From contig DAVY01000007.1 of NCBI GenBank assembly GCA_002505775.1, positions 671 to 64,670 of the forward strand: a DNA stretch of 64,000 nucleotides, given 5' to 3'. The notes below the pieces were generated by a model that was given only the letters and a program-made list of their open reading frames with translations, ran no database searches and was not told the origin of the DNA. The translations under genes and the position numbers were made by a program. How positions within the stretch are numbered: the first letter of the stretch is position 1; each line of letters begins with the position of its first letter. This document shows positions 50,216 through 59,059 of this stretch, piece by piece. Origin of the DNA: Euryarchaeota archaeon UBA130. GTDB taxonomy: Archaea; Thermoplasmatota; Poseidoniia; Poseidoniales; Thalassarchaeaceae.

Positions 50216-52258
50216 ATGGAACATCCACTGTTGCAGTCGTATGGCCCATTGGAGGGTTGGCACATATTGCTGGCAATCGGGGTCATCTCTATCGGTTTCT
50301 TCACTTATCAGGTTCAGAAGGCAACTAGGCTGGTCATGTTGGGTTCACCTGATAGCAGGTTTGACTCCTGGAGTGTAAGAATTAGAGAGTTCATCTCAGG
50401 ATGGCTGTTCCAGAAGAAAGTCCTCAGAGATAAGGTTGCAGGGATAATGCATGTTCTGATGTTCTGGGGGTTCCTCATGCTATCGACGGACATGTTCGAT
50501 CTAGCAACTGCAAATGCATTTTCCGAGAAGGTACTTCCAAAAATCTTAGTCGGGCCTTGGAATGGGATGGTTGAGCTGGGATACTTCATGGCTCTGATTG
50601 GGTGCGTTAGTGCACTAACCCGTAGAGTGGTCTTCACACCAGAGAAACTCAAAGGAAAGTCCCAGCTTGAGGGAAATGCCATATTGTTGCTAATATTCAC
50701 GATTACCACGACCTCATTCATGGTTGAGTCCGCCGAGTCACCAAGTGCTTTTTGGGAACCAATAGGATATTGGTTTTCGGAACGAGGCCTTTCAGAACAG
50801 ACAGTAATATTGTCATATTGGGCTCATATGCTGGCAATCTCAGTTTTTCTTTTCTTAATCCCACTGTCAAAACACATGCACCTAGTTATGGCTGTTCCGA
50901 ACGTCTTCTTTCATGACGCTGGACCAATGGCGAGAATGAGGCCACTAGCACTTGGAGATGATGGCAAGGCTGTTCCTTTGGAAGATCTAGATATAGACTC
51001 CTTCGGGGTTAGTACGTACAATCAGTATTCATGGAGGCAACTAATCGACGGATGGTCATGTACGTCATGTGCTAGGTGTCAGGATGTTTGTCCCGCATAT
51101 GCATCAGGTAAGGGACTCAATCCTATGCAGGTTATTCACGATGTCAGGAACTACGCGAATGAGCATGCCCCGATCCTCCTTTCAGGAAACCAGCCCGATG
51201 AAACAATCCTTGAGAGGATTACAGAAGAGGCTGTGTGGGCATGCACAACCTGCAACGCATGCGTAGATGTCTGTCCACTGTACATTGAACACGTTCCAAA
51301 GCTCACAGATCTCAGGAGAAATGCCATGATGGAAACTATGGAATATCCAGAAGTCCTTAACACTGCCATGGGCAATATAGAGTCTGCCTCCAACCCATAT
51401 GGCTTTGGGGCGCATGAGAGGGCAGATTGGGCCTCTGATTTGGGAGTGAAAATTGGCGAGCCAGCAGAATATATCTACTTCGTTGGTTGTGCGGCAAGCT
51501 TCGATGAGAGGAATCAGAAAGTAGCAAGATCGACTATATCCCTCCTAAAAGAAGCAGGACTCGATGTGGGGATTCTTGGTATGCAAGAAGGATGCTCTGG
51601 GGATCCCGCTAGAAGAGCGGGCAATGAGTACCTTTTCCAGATGCTGGCGGAGACAAACATGTCGACGTTTCAAGAATTAGGCGTCAAGAGAATTGTGGCT
51701 TCATGCCCCCATTGTTTCCACACGCTAGGGAAGGAGTATGGAGACTTTGGCGGAGATGATTTGGAGGTATTTCATCACTCTGAAATTATAGCGAAGTTGC
51801 AAAAGGAGGGAAAGCTCCCAGAGGCCGAGAAGAATGGAAGGTCCATCACTTTCCATGATCCATGCTACTTGGGAAGGATTGGAGATATCCTAGATGCCCC
51901 AAGATCGGTGATCGGTGGGGTCGACAAAGAAACTGAGAGGCATGGCAAGGACTCATTCTGCTGTGGTGCAGGGGGGGCCCAAATGTGGATGGAGGAAGAT
52001 GCTGATAAGAGAGTAAATGAGATTCGAGCAGCAGAGATTGCAGAGACTGGTTGCGACACTGTAGCTGTAGGCTGTCCTTTCTGCTCTGTTATGGTAAAGG
52101 ATGGCTTAGACGCCGTTGGAGCCGATATGGAGGTCCTTGATGTGGCCGAACTACTCTGGGAACAGATCGTGGCTAGGGATTTGGAGATTCATGACAAGAC
52201 CAAAAACAGAACAGGAAAAGCCAGAATCTGGAAATCATCACTATCAGATCTAGTTTGA
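50216..52258 (+). CDS. HdrD-like iron-sulfur oxidoreductase with N-terminal NarI-type membrane domain
   Basis: A 680-residue membrane protein joining a cytochrome-b-like/NarI-type domain (about five hydrophobic segments in the first 230 residues) to an HdrD/GlpC-like catalytic part. Two [4Fe-4S] motifs, CTSCARCQDVCPAY (about 281) and CTTCNACVDVCPLY (about 342), precede two CCG domains with CSGDPARRAGNEY, CPHCFHTL, DPCYLGR and CCGAGGAQMW, GCPFCSVM. Such proteins pass electrons between quinones and soluble donors such as ETF, lactate or glycerol-3-phosphate dehydrogenases. A partner acyl-CoA dehydrogenase lies elsewhere in the window. The ATG at 50216 follows GAGATGTG. Confidence 0.85.
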   Translation: MEHPLLQSYGPLEGWHILLAIGVISIGFFTYQVQKATRLVMLGSPDSRFDSWSVRIREFISGWLFQKKVLRDKVAGIMHVLMFWGFLMLSTDMFDLATANAFSEKVLPKILVGPWNGMVELGYFMALIGCVSALTRRVVFTPEKLKGKSQLEGNAILLLIFTITTTSFMVESAESPSAFWEPIGYWFSERGLSEQTVILSYWAHMLAISVFLFLIPLSKHMHLVMAVPNVFFHDAGPMARMRPLALGDDGKAVPLEDLDIDSFGVSTYNQYSWRQLIDGWSCTSCARCQDVCPAYASGKGLNPMQVIHDVRNYANEHAPILLSGNQPDETILERITEEAVWACTTCNACVDVCPLYIEHVPKLTDLRRNAMMETMEYPEVLNTAMGNIESASNPYGFGAHERADWASDLGVKIGEPAEYIYFVGCAASFDERNQKVARSTISLLKEAGLDVGILGMQEGCSGDPARRAGNEYLFQMLAETNMSTFQELGVKRIVASCPHCFHTLGKEYGDFGGDDLEVFHHSEIIAKLQKEGKLPEAEKNGRSITFHDPCYLGRIGDILDAPRSVIGGVDKETERHGKDSFCCGAGGAQMWMEEDADKRVNEIRAAEIAETGCDTVAVGCPFCSVMVKDGLDAVGADMEVLDVAELLWEQIVARDLEIHDKTKNRTGKARIWKSSLSDLV

Positions 52259-52323
52259 TGAGACTTCATTTCCCCAGAACTGAATACAGAGAACGTCATA
52301 AGCAATACCACCCAGGGCTAGTT

Positions 52324-52722
52324 ATGGAAGATGTGTTCTCGTTCTTTGGAAGGTCTGTACCCGATTTGGCTAAAATTCTCGGCTCCATTCTCGCAATCTT
52401 CGGTATCGCAGTTTACATCATATCAGGTCAATCCTCAATTACTGCAATGATTCCAACATTCATGGGAGTTCCCCTTTTGTTTCTGGGAATACTATCAGAA
52501 AGGATGCCAGACAAGCGTCATCACCTCATGCACGCATCAATGGTTCTGGCACTACTTATGGTAGTCATGCCAATCGCAATGGTCGTAGCAATGGGAGCTC
52601 CCGACTCCAACCTAACTATCGCTTCATTATTCACTCTACTGACAATAGGGTCTATTTTCTTGGTTGCTGGTATCAAATCATTTAGGCATGCCCGGATGCT
52701 CAGGGAATCTTCGGGTGTTTAA
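52324..52722 (+). CDS. Small membrane protein of unknown function
   Basis: A 132-residue protein (from ATG 52324) with four hydrophobic segments (about 19-38, 42-58, 70-90, 98-116) and a basic C-terminal tail. The longer in-frame start at 52255 overlaps the upstream gene stop and adds a polar stretch, so the shorter start is preferred. No family recognised. It lies between the HdrD-like gene and the peptidase C26-like gene and may belong to that operon. Confidence 0.65.
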   Translation: MEDVFSFFGRSVPDLAKILGSILAIFGIAVYIISGQSSITAMIPTFMGVPLLFLGILSERMPDKRHHLMHASMVLALLMVVMPIAMVVAMGAPDSNLTIASLFTLLTIGSIFLVAGIKSFRHARMLRESSGV

Positions 52723-53412
52723 TTGAAGCCAATAATTGGCGTAACTTGCTTCATGCGTGAGACAGTCTACGGCAATTGGCATAGACATGCGGCAATTCTC
52801 CCATCAGCATACGTATCCATGATAGAAATGGCAGGGGGCATTCCCATGATTATCCCTCCAGCGATCGATACTACGAAGCTATTGGATATGATTGATGGAT
52901 TGATTGTTTCCGGCGGTCCCGATATATCTCCAGCTCTTTACAATCAGGAGGCTGGTCCAATGACAGTGGAATTTTATCCCAAACAAGACGAAACAGAAAT
53001 CGCGCTAATTTCAGAGGCAGTAGAAAGAGACATGCCATTGTTGGGGGTTTGCCGAGGGATGCAAATTCTCAGCGTCGTGCATGGAGGAAGTCTCCATCAG
53101 CACCTGGATGACACCCCGGGGCATGAGGGGCACGGGGGATATGACGGAACCTCTACTGATCACTCTGTTATTGCAAAGGAGGGATCGTTGCTCGGGAAGA
53201 TAATGGGAGAATCATTTATCGTAAACTCAACTCATCATCAAGGTGTCGCAGAACCTGGAAAATTGTCAATATCAGCCGTCGCACAACATGACGGTTTAAT
53301 CGAGGCAGTAGAAAGAATCGATAAGAAATTCTGTATCGGAGTTCAATGGCATCCCGAGAGGAAGGGGCATGAACAATTGTTCTCGGCACTCGTTGAGGCT
53401 GCGAGAGGTTGA
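52723..53412 (+). CDS. Peptidase C26 / gamma-glutamyl hydrolase-like amidotransferase
   Basis: A 229-residue class I glutamine-amidotransferase-fold hydrolase related to gamma-glutamyl-gamma-aminobutyrate hydrolase (PuuD) and peptidase C26. The nucleophile is in LGVCRGMQILS, histidine and glutamate in GVQWHPERKGH, with VSGGPDISPALY earlier. The start is a TTG immediately after the upstream stop. It overlaps the cysteinyl-tRNA synthetase frame by 4 bases if that gene's longest start is used. Substrate uncertain: glutamyl-GABA, folate polyglutamates or other gamma-glutamyl compounds. Confidence 0.88.
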   Translation: MKPIIGVTCFMRETVYGNWHRHAAILPSAYVSMIEMAGGIPMIIPPAIDTTKLLDMIDGLIVSGGPDISPALYNQEAGPMTVEFYPKQDETEIALISEAVERDMPLLGVCRGMQILSVVHGGSLHQHLDDTPGHEGHGGYDGTSTDHSVIAKEGSLLGKIMGESFIVNSTHHQGVAEPGKLSISAVAQHDGLIEAVERIDKKFCIGVQWHPERKGHEQLFSALVEAARG

Positions 53413-53438
53413 TGACGGTCGGCCCGCTAGAAGGGGTA

Positions 53439-54881
53439 ATGACGCTCAGGGTGTATGATACCAGGTCTCGTTCGAAGAGGGTTTTCACCCCCTTAGAAGA
53501 AGGCAAAATTGGAATCTACGCATGCGGGATTACTCCTTATTCCCCGAGTCATATTGGACACGCTAGGCAGGCAATAGCATTCGACATAATCGTCAGGTGG
53601 CTAAGGAAGAGTGGCTATGATGTAAATTACATCTCGAATTTTACCGATATCGATGACAAGATAATCTCCGTATCACAGAAAGAAGGAGTGGATTTCTTGG
53701 TGGTGGCCAACAGAAACATAGAAGATTATTTCACTGTGATGGATAAATTGAATGTGATTAGGGCCAACAGCTATCCCAGAGTCACAGAGACCATACCAGA
53801 GATAATAGAGATGATCGAGGAACTGATAAGAAAGAATCATGCCTATGTTTCTGCTGATGGGGTCTATTTTGAGATAGACACCGCCCCAGAAAAATATGGC
53901 CAATTAACGGGGCAGACTCTTGAAATGGTCAGAAAAGGAGCCGGAGGAAGAGTCGGCAAATCAGGGACAGGAAAGAGGGACCATCGGGATTTCGCATTAT
54001 GGAAGGCGGCCAAAGAGGGGGAGCCTAGCTGGGATAGTCCATGGGGCGCTGGAAGGCCTGGTTGGCATATAGAGTGCTCTGCGATGTCTTTGAAACACCT
54101 CGGGGAGAGATTCGACATACATGGAGGGGGGTCCGATCTGCTATTCCCTCATCATGAAGCGGAGATATTCCAATCCGAATGTTGCCTCGGACATGATCCA
54201 GTAGTCCAATATTGGTTGCACAATGGAATGATAAATGTCGATGGAGAAAAGATGAGTAAATCAGATGGTAATTTCTGGACTGTTAGGGATGCGCTTGTGT
54301 CAATCGATCCGTTAGCCCTTAGGTATGCATTAATTAATGCCCCGTATAGGCAACCAGTAGACTTCAATGCGGTTATGATCGAAGACTCTACAACACACTA
54401 CCGCCGTCTAATTTCCTCCTACTCAGAGGCTCTCCACATCTCACATGGAGAGCATAGTGGCTACCATGATATTGAGTCCTTAGCTCATTCTTCTGAGAGG
54501 GTAACTAATGGGATGAATGATGATTTCAATACTAGAACGGCCCTTGTTGAAATCCAGACTGTCGTCAAGGAGCTTTCCTCACTTCTTCAGTCTAAGGCTA
54601 GAGAGTCGAAGGTTATCGGTGGCTATGTTTCCTGGTTGGAGGAATTCGCAGGAGAGGTATTGGGGATTTTGCCCCCGAGGAAGGAGGCATTAGAGTTCTA
54701 TGGACGAAAGCTTTCCAGAAGATCCGAAATCGAACCAGAGGTTAGTAAGCTTCTGGAGATGAGGGAGAATGCGAGGGCATCAAAGGATTGGTCCGAGTCA
54801 GATAGAATCAGAGACGAGCTTAATGAGATGGGGGTAACAGTTGAAGACAGCCCCGAGGGAACAAAATGGCGAATTATCTGA
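53439..54881 (+). CDS. cysS: Cysteinyl-tRNA synthetase
   Basis: A 480-residue CysRS (class I) charging tRNA-Cys. It shows YACGITPYSPSHIGHARQAI (zinc-binding Cys and HIGH motif), NYISNFTDIDDKI, the zinc site region WHIECSAMS with HGGGSDLLFPHHEAEI, and KMSKSDGNF. A DALR-like C-terminal part follows, ending near TKWRII. The ATG at 53439 (MTLRVYDT) matches typical CysRS starts; the in-frame ATG at 53409 adds 10 residues and overlaps the preceding gene. Confidence 0.97.
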   Translation: MTLRVYDTRSRSKRVFTPLEEGKIGIYACGITPYSPSHIGHARQAIAFDIIVRWLRKSGYDVNYISNFTDIDDKIISVSQKEGVDFLVVANRNIEDYFTVMDKLNVIRANSYPRVTETIPEIIEMIEELIRKNHAYVSADGVYFEIDTAPEKYGQLTGQTLEMVRKGAGGRVGKSGTGKRDHRDFALWKAAKEGEPSWDSPWGAGRPGWHIECSAMSLKHLGERFDIHGGGSDLLFPHHEAEIFQSECCLGHDPVVQYWLHNGMINVDGEKMSKSDGNFWTVRDALVSIDPLALRYALINAPYRQPVDFNAVMIEDSTTHYRRLISSYSEALHISHGEHSGYHDIESLAHSSERVTNGMNDDFNTRTALVEIQTVVKELSSLLQSKARESKVIGGYVSWLEEFAGEVLGILPPRKEALEFYGRKLSRRSEIEPEVSKLLEMRENARASKDWSESDRIRDELNEMGVTVEDSPEGTKWRII

Positions 54882-54896
54882 GACAGGATGCCCAAA

Positions 54897-57446
54897 TCAC
54901 TCTTTTTCTCTGCTCAATAGATTGAAATTTCCTCGATTCAGGACCGCTAAGAAACCTATGATTAGAATAATTCCAATGGTTGCCTGTATTACAAAACCGT
55001 CCTCGCTTGAATCGCCTTCTCCCGCATCTCCATCCTGCCCGGAATCTCCGAATGAGTTATCCTGAATGTACTCGACATTGTGCCTACATTCGACTTCTGC
55101 AGGATAATCCCCAACATCTGTACAAATTCTTCCGGGTACAGTAAAGGATTTAGATACTTCAAGCTGACAGAATGTTGTCAATCCTGAAACAATACAATCT
55201 TCCGTTTCCTCCATAACTACTAGTATGGAGCCACAAAGGAGCTTCTGCCCTTCTCTTTCCACTAGGGACGGATGCTCTGAAAGACATTCTTCGAGATGCA
55301 CACCTTCCTCCAGAGTTGTGATGTGGGGGACGTATCCACCTCTAGGTCCATAACTGTCGAAAAAGTCAGGGAGAGATGGACGACTGACAACCTCGGGTCC
55401 GTCACCATTAGAGATATTTGTCACTATGGGGTCGGCCCCTCCTACCGTACCGCCAATTCTGTGCCCCTCTTCATCAAGCTCTATATCATAGAATTCAGAC
55501 CATAAATCGATATTTCTTCCATTCTGAAAAGAAGGAGTCCTATTCAGAACATCGAAGTACCTCTCGTCCCCCATTGTGAAGAGATATTCGATAGGGACGT
55601 CCTTGCCATCGTTACAACCACTAAGGTAGTCTATCATTTCTGAGTAAGATTGCTGAGCCTCAGGAACGCCTTCGTAAGTTATGTCAATCGCTTTCGAAAA
55701 ACCTTCTCCATGGATTATCTCCGTCTCATCATCCAAAGCCTGCATTATGTCTACGTCTCCAAAAACGGGGAGTCCGCCAACAACAACCAATCTGACATCA
55801 GGGTCCACCGCCTCAATCACATTTCTGTATGGATCCGCCTCAAATGTGTCCAATACGACTAGGTCGGCGGCAAGTCCCTCTCTGATCCTGCCAGTATATT
55901 CCGACCAACCAATTGCATCAACTATGTTGGTAGTAATTGTCTGAACCAACTCAAAATCTGTGAATATATCACCCAGTACGTTCCTGTCCCACCAATCAGC
56001 TGTCTTCAGCTCATGCATGGAGCTCTTTGAGCCAGAAGGAGACCAATCCGGACCAATCATGATGTTAACTCCCTCCGTCTTTGCAGTGGCTATATCTGTG
56101 GTTTCCCCATAAAGGAGAAGGTTGGATGTGGGAGACCATGCAAGGCTTCCCCCAACAGATCCCAATGCTGAGAATTCAGTCTGGGTTAATCCCGTACCAT
56201 GAATTATCACTATCTCCCCTACGAGAAGGTTATTTTCAACCAGAATATCAAACTCTGCTCTGCTGGACTCATCGATTCCCTCGGCGAGATGTATGAACCA
56301 TGCATTTAGACTTCCAGATGAATTTCTGTCCTTTATGTGGTTGCCTTCATACTCTGATTCCAACTCTGTTACCTTTGTCCATATCCCATCGCCACCGAAA
56401 TTGTAGAGCTCTATGTTTCTCGCAAGCATTGTCTCAAATGTGTCCGTATTTCGATTTGCACTTCCTTGCAAGGCGGTATTGCCACCTGCTATCGCTCTTA
56501 ATTCAGCAAACCTCATCGCAGATGAATCTTCAATAGAGCAACCAATATCTTTGGCATCACTATATCCGGAATAAGATTGCCACTGATATCTATTATCCCA
56601 TCCATCGGTTCCATGGTCCCAGAGTGGGATCAAATTGTATTTTGCATGATTGTGCGGATCTATAAAACCTGGGTAAATGGTACCACTAGTGGGAATTGAC
56701 ACCACTCCTTCCGCTGATTCTGGATCCGGTTCAGAGGAGCTCCAAATTTCCTCAATCATTCCATCAACAATCAGTATCCTTCCATCGTCTATGACGTCAT
56801 TTTGTGACTCCATGGTCACAATCCTTCCCTCTAAGATGTATTCCCCTCTGTGAATATTATCCTCTTCCGGCTGTTGAGGGTAACAGCTCCCCATTAAGTG
56901 ATTGACACCTACCCATTCTTGATCATTGGGGCCTCCTGGAGTTGGACTTTGGTCAGAGAGCTTTGACCAGCTACCACTAGCATCATATCCGTAGGGTATG
57001 CCGTAGTCCGAGTCTTCAGCATCATAGCTTACAGAATCTATTTCAGCACCGGCTTGATTAGTGATTCTGACTGTATCTCCTTCCCAGTAATTGAATTCGA
57101 TCTGTGTCTGCGCCCTGTAGAATACCACATATGATCCTGGGTCCATGACAGTTCCCCAGGCAATGCTACACATTGGCGAACCGCCATTCTCCAAGTCATC
57201 TATCCACCATCCCCCTATATCTATTGCAGAATCAGTGGGGTTGTGCAATTCCAGGAACTGATTGGAGAACCTTCCAATTTCTCCATCTCCATTCCAATCT
57301 ACCCCCCCGTACTCCTCACTATTTGGAGATACGTATATTTCGTTGATAATGACTGAATCACCAGCTCCTTGCGCTGAAGTAGTGATAATCGGCGATGATA
57401 CCACTAGGATCATCAAGGCAGTCACGACAACTGACCCGGCGCGCAT
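54897..57446 (-). CDS. Secreted lamin-tail-domain amidohydrolase, membrane anchored
   Basis: An 849-residue secreted protein. A signal peptide (VVVTALMILVVSSPIITTSAQ) is followed by a lamin tail (LTD)-type beta sandwich (about 30-175) with INEIYVSPNS, FLELHNPTDSAIDIGGW and DPGSYVVFYR. The rest is an amidohydrolase/imidazolonepropionase-like metal hydrolase with GRILIVDGMIEEIW, TIYPGFIDPHNHAKYN and GLAADLVVLDT. A C-terminal membrane segment (IIGFLAVLNRG) anchors it outside. A longer frame extends to 57695 but runs over the divergent gene and lacks the signal peptide. The fusion suggests a surface enzyme held to a glycan or envelope by its LTD domain. Substrate unknown. Confidence 0.83.
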   Translation of the reverse strand: MRAGSVVVTALMILVVSSPIITTSAQGAGDSVIINEIYVSPNSEEYGGVDWNGDGEIGRFSNQFLELHNPTDSAIDIGGWWIDDLENGGSPMCSIAWGTVMDPGSYVVFYRAQTQIEFNYWEGDTVRITNQAGAEIDSVSYDAEDSDYGIPYGYDASGSWSKLSDQSPTPGGPNDQEWVGVNHLMGSCYPQQPEEDNIHRGEYILEGRIVTMESQNDVIDDGRILIVDGMIEEIWSSSEPDPESAEGVVSIPTSGTIYPGFIDPHNHAKYNLIPLWDHGTDGWDNRYQWQSYSGYSDAKDIGCSIEDSSAMRFAELRAIAGGNTALQGSANRNTDTFETMLARNIELYNFGGDGIWTKVTELESEYEGNHIKDRNSSGSLNAWFIHLAEGIDESSRAEFDILVENNLLVGEIVIIHGTGLTQTEFSALGSVGGSLAWSPTSNLLLYGETTDIATAKTEGVNIMIGPDWSPSGSKSSMHELKTADWWDRNVLGDIFTDFELVQTITTNIVDAIGWSEYTGRIREGLAADLVVLDTFEADPYRNVIEAVDPDVRLVVVGGLPVFGDVDIMQALDDETEIIHGEGFSKAIDITYEGVPEAQQSYSEMIDYLSGCNDGKDVPIEYLFTMGDERYFDVLNRTPSFQNGRNIDLWSEFYDIELDEEGHRIGGTVGGADPIVTNISNGDGPEVVSRPSLPDFFDSYGPRGGYVPHITTLEEGVHLEECLSEHPSLVEREGQKLLCGSILVVMEETEDCIVSGLTTFCQLEVSKSFTVPGRICTDVGDYPAEVECRHNVEYIQDNSFGDSGQDGDAGEGDSSEDGFVIQATIGIILIIGFLAVLNRGNFNLLSREKE

Positions 57447-57536
57447 GATATCCCGACGGAATGATATGACTTCAACCCAACTATGCAGGAGCATCGAGTG
57501 CGAAGTGCGAAATAGCACTATTTCTGCCCAGCCACC

Positions 57537-59012
57537 ATGTCTGGCATTAGGTCTACCTGTGTCGCTCTCGTTACAATCATGCTCTCTTCTGTTTCCCTGT
57601 CTGGATGTATACATGATGCAATTATTGAGAATCTGAGTGTCCCATATCCAAAATGGTACGGAGAAATGGAATTTATCGATGATCCGATGAGTCACACAGA
57701 TTCCTGTTTCAGTACTCCTTGTGTGAGAAATTTCACAATAGGGGAGCCATTCTCAGATGAAATCTGGGACGAGACTGGCAACAAATGGGCGGTTTTTGGG
57801 AATGTCGAGGGAGGCAATTGCTGTGAACACTACCTCGCCGCCACCAAGGAGGGTTGGATAATGAATTTTGGAGGGGAATACCCCACTTGGTCCGAAGATA
57901 GGGGGCATACCTGGCAGGAGTATCGGCCCTCGATATTCTCTCAGCTGGGGTGCATGGAACCCAAGCCAACAGTACCTGGACAGGAGGGACTTGGAGAGGG
58001 AAGTATAGTTCAGGCGACCAATGGGGACATTATTTCCATGGGGTGGTTCCCATATCCAAGTGCGAGTGGAGCCGATCAATTCTATGCGTTCTTCTATGAC
58101 GCCGAAGATGAAGAGTGGAGTTGGTGTTTCAATAGAACTCCAGAGCCTTTCTATGATCGTTCTTGGCAAGTCGAGGTAATAGGCCCGATTAACGGCGGAC
58201 TCTATGGCAATGGCCCATGGGCCAGTCTTGTAATTTCCAACTTCTGGCATCAAGTACAGAATGTAGGAGGCCAGATTTCTACTGATGGATTGAATTACGA
58301 ATACTTTGGCTTCCCAGATAGAGATGCTGATTTGGATATAATGGAGGTAGACCTTGATCCTTCTGAACTGGGCACTGAGTGGGATTTCACTAAGCCCCAT
58401 AAAGAGATGAGGGCTTTCCCGGTTCCCTCAGGAGGCCTGTACTTCCCAGACTACTTCATTGATGGCAGGGATGCATTTCTTGATACTTCGCTCAATTGGT
58501 GGACAGGTGTTACTTTAGGTGGGAATTCCCTACCATCTCAGTATTGTGCATTTGACTCATCAACAGCTCTACATTGCGTCACTACGAGTAATTCCAACCT
58601 CACCCATCTGCTCTCTTGGGATGGCGGGGAGACATGGCAGAACCAATCCTATGACCTTTCAATGGAGGCCACAGGATTGGAAGAGTGGGAATTTCACTCC
58701 AACGGGATACACGACTTATTCGTTCTTAATGTGAGGTATCAGAGCTCCTCCGGGCCCGATGTCGATATAGCCTGGCATGTCAGGGACTTCTCCGAGAGTA
58801 TGGTTCCAGACTCAAGGACATATATCGGGCAGGGCGATCTTGACTCCACATCAGGAGCAGGAAATGACATCAGATTTGACTTCGCTAGTATGGGGATCCT
58901 TCCAGATGGTGGCTCATTCATAGCGTATCAGGATTCTACCGACCCTGATCCATTGTTCTCTCTGGAGTTATTACTGCCACCAGGATACATAGCAAAATCT
59001 CAAACATTCTAG
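57537..59012 (+). CDS. Secreted Asp-box (sialidase/BNR-like) lipoprotein
   Basis: A 491-residue lipoprotein with signal peptide and lipobox SLSGC. The chain contains Asp-box repeats (SxDxGxTW type) such as WSEDRGHTW and LSWDGGETW, indicating a six-bladed beta propeller of sialidase or BNR type. Other blades read WTGVTLGG and VISNFWHQV. The N-terminal cysteines (CFSTPC, CCEHY) suggest extra disulfides. Catalytic residues of true sialidases cannot be confirmed by eye, so it could be a sugar-binding or other hydrolase. It diverges from the LTD amidohydrolase gene. Confidence 0.75.
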   Translation: MSGIRSTCVALVTIMLSSVSLSGCIHDAIIENLSVPYPKWYGEMEFIDDPMSHTDSCFSTPCVRNFTIGEPFSDEIWDETGNKWAVFGNVEGGNCCEHYLAATKEGWIMNFGGEYPTWSEDRGHTWQEYRPSIFSQLGCMEPKPTVPGQEGLGEGSIVQATNGDIISMGWFPYPSASGADQFYAFFYDAEDEEWSWCFNRTPEPFYDRSWQVEVIGPINGGLYGNGPWASLVISNFWHQVQNVGGQISTDGLNYEYFGFPDRDADLDIMEVDLDPSELGTEWDFTKPHKEMRAFPVPSGGLYFPDYFIDGRDAFLDTSLNWWTGVTLGGNSLPSQYCAFDSSTALHCVTTSNSNLTHLLSWDGGETWQNQSYDLSMEATGLEEWEFHSNGIHDLFVLNVRYQSSSGPDVDIAWHVRDFSESMVPDSRTYIGQGDLDSTSGAGNDIRFDFASMGILPDGGSFIAYQDSTDPDPLFSLELLLPPGYIAKSQTF

Positions 59013-59059
59013 AGGGAGAAGCACGATTCCAACCAACTAATAATAGAGATAGATTTCTC

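Noticed and set aside
57447..57695. The longer in-frame start of the LTD amidohydrolase
   Set aside because: It overlaps the divergent lipoprotein gene and hides the signal peptide that the 57446 ATG exposes.
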